The position numbers and the translations under genes are program-made. Positions 62,466-64,000 of a DNA stretch of 64,000 nucleotides are shown here, piece by piece. The stretch lies in contig NZ_FCOK02000011.1 of assembly GCF_001544555.2 (NCBI RefSeq), positions 62,001 to 126,000 on the forward strand. The letters are read 5' to 3'. Origin of the DNA: Caballeronia udeis. GTDB taxonomy: Bacteria; Pseudomonadota; Gammaproteobacteria; Burkholderiales; Burkholderiaceae. Position 1 is the stretch's first letter. Each line of letters starts with the position of its first letter. Under the pieces are notes generated by a model. It saw nothing but the letters and a program-made list of their open reading frames with translations. It was not told the DNA's origin and did not search any database.

Positions 62466-63284
62466 ATGACGATTGGAACTCATTTTGTATGCATCTCTCT
62501 TGAACGCGCTAGTGAACGCCGCGCACTGATGGCACGGCAATTCCAGGCACACGGGATTGATGTTCAATTCTTTTCTGGCATTGAACCGCGCTCCTCCGCT
62601 GACGCCATTAACGAAAGCGATTTTTCGGCGCGCATGCGGCGATATGGTCGCCCTATGTCAGAAGGCGAAATTGGCTGCTATCTCAGCCATCGCGAAGTGT
62701 GGAAACAGCTTGTCGATTCGGGCGACGATGCTTGGTGCATCATGGAGGACGATATCGCGCTTCGCTCCGGGTTCGTCGCCACGGTTTGGGAGTTGGCTTC
62801 AAACCGGGATCATTGGGATGTTGTGCGCCTGATGGGACTGAACAGAAACGAGCGAATCCCCTATGCCAAGCTGCCTAGCGGAACTCAGCTCATGTGGATG
62901 GATCGGCAACCAGTTGGACTGCAGTGCTACATGTTGACGCGCGCGGGCGCCGCTGCTTTGCTGGCACACACGCATAAAATCGTGCATGCAATCGATACTG
63001 CGGTAGACCGACATTGGGAGCACAAGCTACGGCTGTTTGTTACCGAGCCGGAATATGTTGAGACAGTCGATATGGTCTCAACAGTCGGTTTCCGGCCTGG
63101 CATCACGTCGCTTTCGATGCGCGTTCGAGAGAAGATTTATCGTCGCATTGATAAAACGATGGCGGCCTTATACAACGCGAAGCGCCGCCCACAACGTCCA
63201 ATTCACTTATCGCAGAATGCCGTCTTTACCGAGCACCGGCAAAGGGACGCTCATGGTTTGAGCCTCATAGATCGCCAGTCCTAG
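62466..63284 (+). CDS. Glycosyltransferase family 25 (LPS-type), likely lysogenic conversion gene
   Basis: A 272-residue GT25 enzyme of the kind that adds sugars to lipopolysaccharide. Visible landmarks are FVCISLERASERRALMARQF at the N-terminus, GEIGCYLSHREVWKQLV and the metal-binding EDD in CIMEDDIAL (E94, D95, D96). ATG 62466 is preferred over a TTG six codons earlier. It follows a terminator and has an AT-rich upstream region, so it has its own promoter. Lower GC than the tail genes and its place after gene D fit a phage cargo gene that changes the host surface. Confidence 0.85.
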   Translation: MTIGTHFVCISLERASERRALMARQFQAHGIDVQFFSGIEPRSSADAINESDFSARMRRYGRPMSEGEIGCYLSHREVWKQLVDSGDDAWCIMEDDIALRSGFVATVWELASNRDHWDVVRLMGLNRNERIPYAKLPSGTQLMWMDRQPVGLQCYMLTRAGAAALLAHTHKIVHAIDTAVDRHWEHKLRLFVTEPEYVETVDMVSTVGFRPGITSLSMRVREKIYRRIDKTMAALYNAKRRPQRPIHLSQNAVFTEHRQRDAHGLSLIDRQS

Positions 63285-63518
63285 TCCGCTCAAGAGCAAA
63301 GCAAACCAGCAATACCACCACACCCGCTTAGAAAGGCGTCGCTTTGAACGCGTTAGCTTCCAAGCTGCGATTACAGCGACGCCGCCAGCAAGAACTAGCG
63401 CAACTACGCCGATTAGCTTGCATAGTCCGATTGTCGTAATCAGTCCAGCAAATCCCCAACCCGTGATGTAAGCGTCCTCTTCGCTTGGAGAAAGAGGGGC
63501 TCGTTTGTGTTCGTCCAT
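63207..63518 (-). CDS. Small membrane protein of unknown function
   Basis: A 103-residue protein with two or three membrane segments (about residues 22-45, 47-55 and 67-85) and a basic stretch (KLTRSKRRLSKR). It is on the opposite strand and its last 26 codons overlap the end of the glycosyltransferase gene. Not recognised; superinfection exclusion is one possible role for such a protein beside phage cargo genes, but this is inference. Confidence 0.6.
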   Translation of the reverse strand: MDEHKRAPLSPSEEDAYITGWGFAGLITTIGLCKLIGVVALVLAGGVAVIAAWKLTRSKRRLSKRVWWYCWFALLLSGLGLAIYEAQTMSVPLPVLGKDGILR

Positions 63519-63660
63519 AAGTCTTTTCGTTAGGTAGTTTTCAATTTGCCTACAGTATTTTAATAACGAATGACTCGCGCGGTCACTGACTCAGTGCAGC
63601 ACACACCAAAAACTTATATTTATCTTCCAATAAACTTATATACGACTTATAATTTCCAAC

Positions 63661-63915
63661 ATGAACAAAATCAACTGGACGTCGAAAGCAACCAAGCAGG
63701 CGCGCAAGCTCGATAGGCCCGTTCGTGTTGCAATCGTGGACGCGGTTGAACAACTGGCAGAGATGCCGGACTGCCAAAACGTGAAGGCGCTGACAAACCA
63801 TCTCTACGGCTACCGTCTGCGAGTTGGTAACTACAGGGTACTTTTTGATTGGGATGGCTCAATCAAAATCGTCGAAATACAGGAAGTGAGGAAACGCGAT
63901 GAACGCACCTACTAA
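63661..63915 (+). CDS. RelE/HigB-type toxin
   Basis: An 84-residue RelE-superfamily mRNA interferase: the start NWTSKATKQARKLDRPVRVA, the core DCQNVKALTNHLYGYRLRVG and the end NYRVLFDWDGSIKIVEIQEV followed by KRDERTY are characteristic. Upstream, three ACTTATA words (63612, 63634 and 63645) precede the start and may be an operator. The toxin gene comes first, overlapping the antitoxin by 17 bases. Confidence 0.9.
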   Translation: MNKINWTSKATKQARKLDRPVRVAIVDAVEQLAEMPDCQNVKALTNHLYGYRLRVGNYRVLFDWDGSIKIVEIQEVRKRDERTY

Positions 63916-64000
63916 CATTCAAACGATCAACGGCCCGGACGGAAAGCCGGCCTTTGTCGTGATCCCCTATTCCGAGTACGTCGCGCAGCATGCGCGCGAC
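63899..64000 (+). CDS. Antitoxin of the RelE/HigB pair, partial
   Basis: Only the first 34 residues are in the window: MNAPTNIQTINGPDGKPAFV then VIPYSEYVAQHARD. This N-terminal pattern is common in XRE-type antitoxins that follow RelE/HigB toxins. The DNA-binding domain lies beyond the right edge. The order toxin-antitoxin fits a HigBA-like arrangement. Confidence 0.75.
   Translation, partial: MNAPTNIQTINGPDGKPAFVVIPYSEYVAQHARD

Larger units (their letters stand above)
36409..64000. mobile_element. Putative genomic island bounded on the left by the tRNA-Arg scar
   Basis: The left end is the 45-nt tRNA-Arg(CCG) 3' fragment. Everything to its right up to the window edge has accessory character: an Apea-HEPN protein, unknown genes, P2-like prophage late genes, a GT25 gene and a toxin-antitoxin pair. 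MgtC and Nudix genes also occur inside and could be chromosomal, so the island might end before 39041 and the prophage be a separate insertion. No integrase is in view. The extent is inference. Confidence 0.4.

Overview
The window looks like a piece of a high-GC betaproteobacterial chromosome, most likely Burkholderiaceae of the Paraburkholderia/Caballeronia kind. This rests on the flagellar gene order (flgBCDEFGHIJ, flgKL, flgAMN, flhBAFG, fliA), the GTG-started FlhB beginning MAEESDVEK, the FliA beginning MYNAQGK, and the codon and GC style. No database search was possible, so family names rest on recognised motifs and gene order.

Region 1 (1-18405, and 26227-29793) is flagellar. On the minus strand lie the rod, hook and ring operon flgBCDEFGHIJ, a PilZ brake gene and flgKL (flgL runs off the left edge). 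Divergent from flgB are flgA, flgM and flgN. Next come flhB-flhA, then, after a metabolic insertion, flhF-flhG-fliA. Regulatory sequence can be read directly: sigma-28 type promoters precede flgK, the PilZ gene and flgM, and a 64-nt ungapped shared promoter element precedes both flhB and flhF. A diguanylate cyclase (29825-30916) follows fliA convergently and could feed c-di-GMP to the PilZ brake.

Region 2 (18436-25830, minus strand) is a nitrogen-catabolic operon between the two flagellar export blocks: cysteine hydrolase, DUF2877 (AllH-like), FdrA/AllF, DUF1116/AllG, carbamate kinase/AllK, a stand-alone allophanate-hydrolase C-terminal-like domain and an NCS1 permease. The AllF-AllG-AllH set is the oxamate carbamoyltransferase known from allantoin/oxalurate catabolism. 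Two genes carry clean lesions: an in-frame TGA in the cysteine hydrolase and a one-base frameshift in the carbamate kinase.

Region 3 (31227-36055) is accessory chromosome: a Rieske oxygenase, an orphan VapB45/DUF433-like antitoxin, a Ser/Thr-rich protein, a truncated HicB-like antitoxin and a VapBC pair.

Region 4 starts at 36409 with a 45-nt 3' half of a tRNA-Arg(CCG) gene, read as an integration scar, followed by four 10-bp-spaced CAAG(G) repeats. To its right are an Apea-like HEPN protein, unknown genes, MgtC, a Nudix hydrolase, and then the full P2-type late region Q-P-O-N-M-L-X-lysis-R-S-V-W-J-I-fibre-FI-FII-E/E'-T-U-D (41366-62318), including the programmed -1 frameshift of E/E' and a nested Rz/Rz1 pair. 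After a strong terminator come a GT25 glycosyltransferase (a likely lysogenic-conversion gene), a small membrane protein and a RelE-type toxin with the start of its antitoxin at the right edge. No integrase, repressor or replication gene is seen; they may lie beyond 64000.
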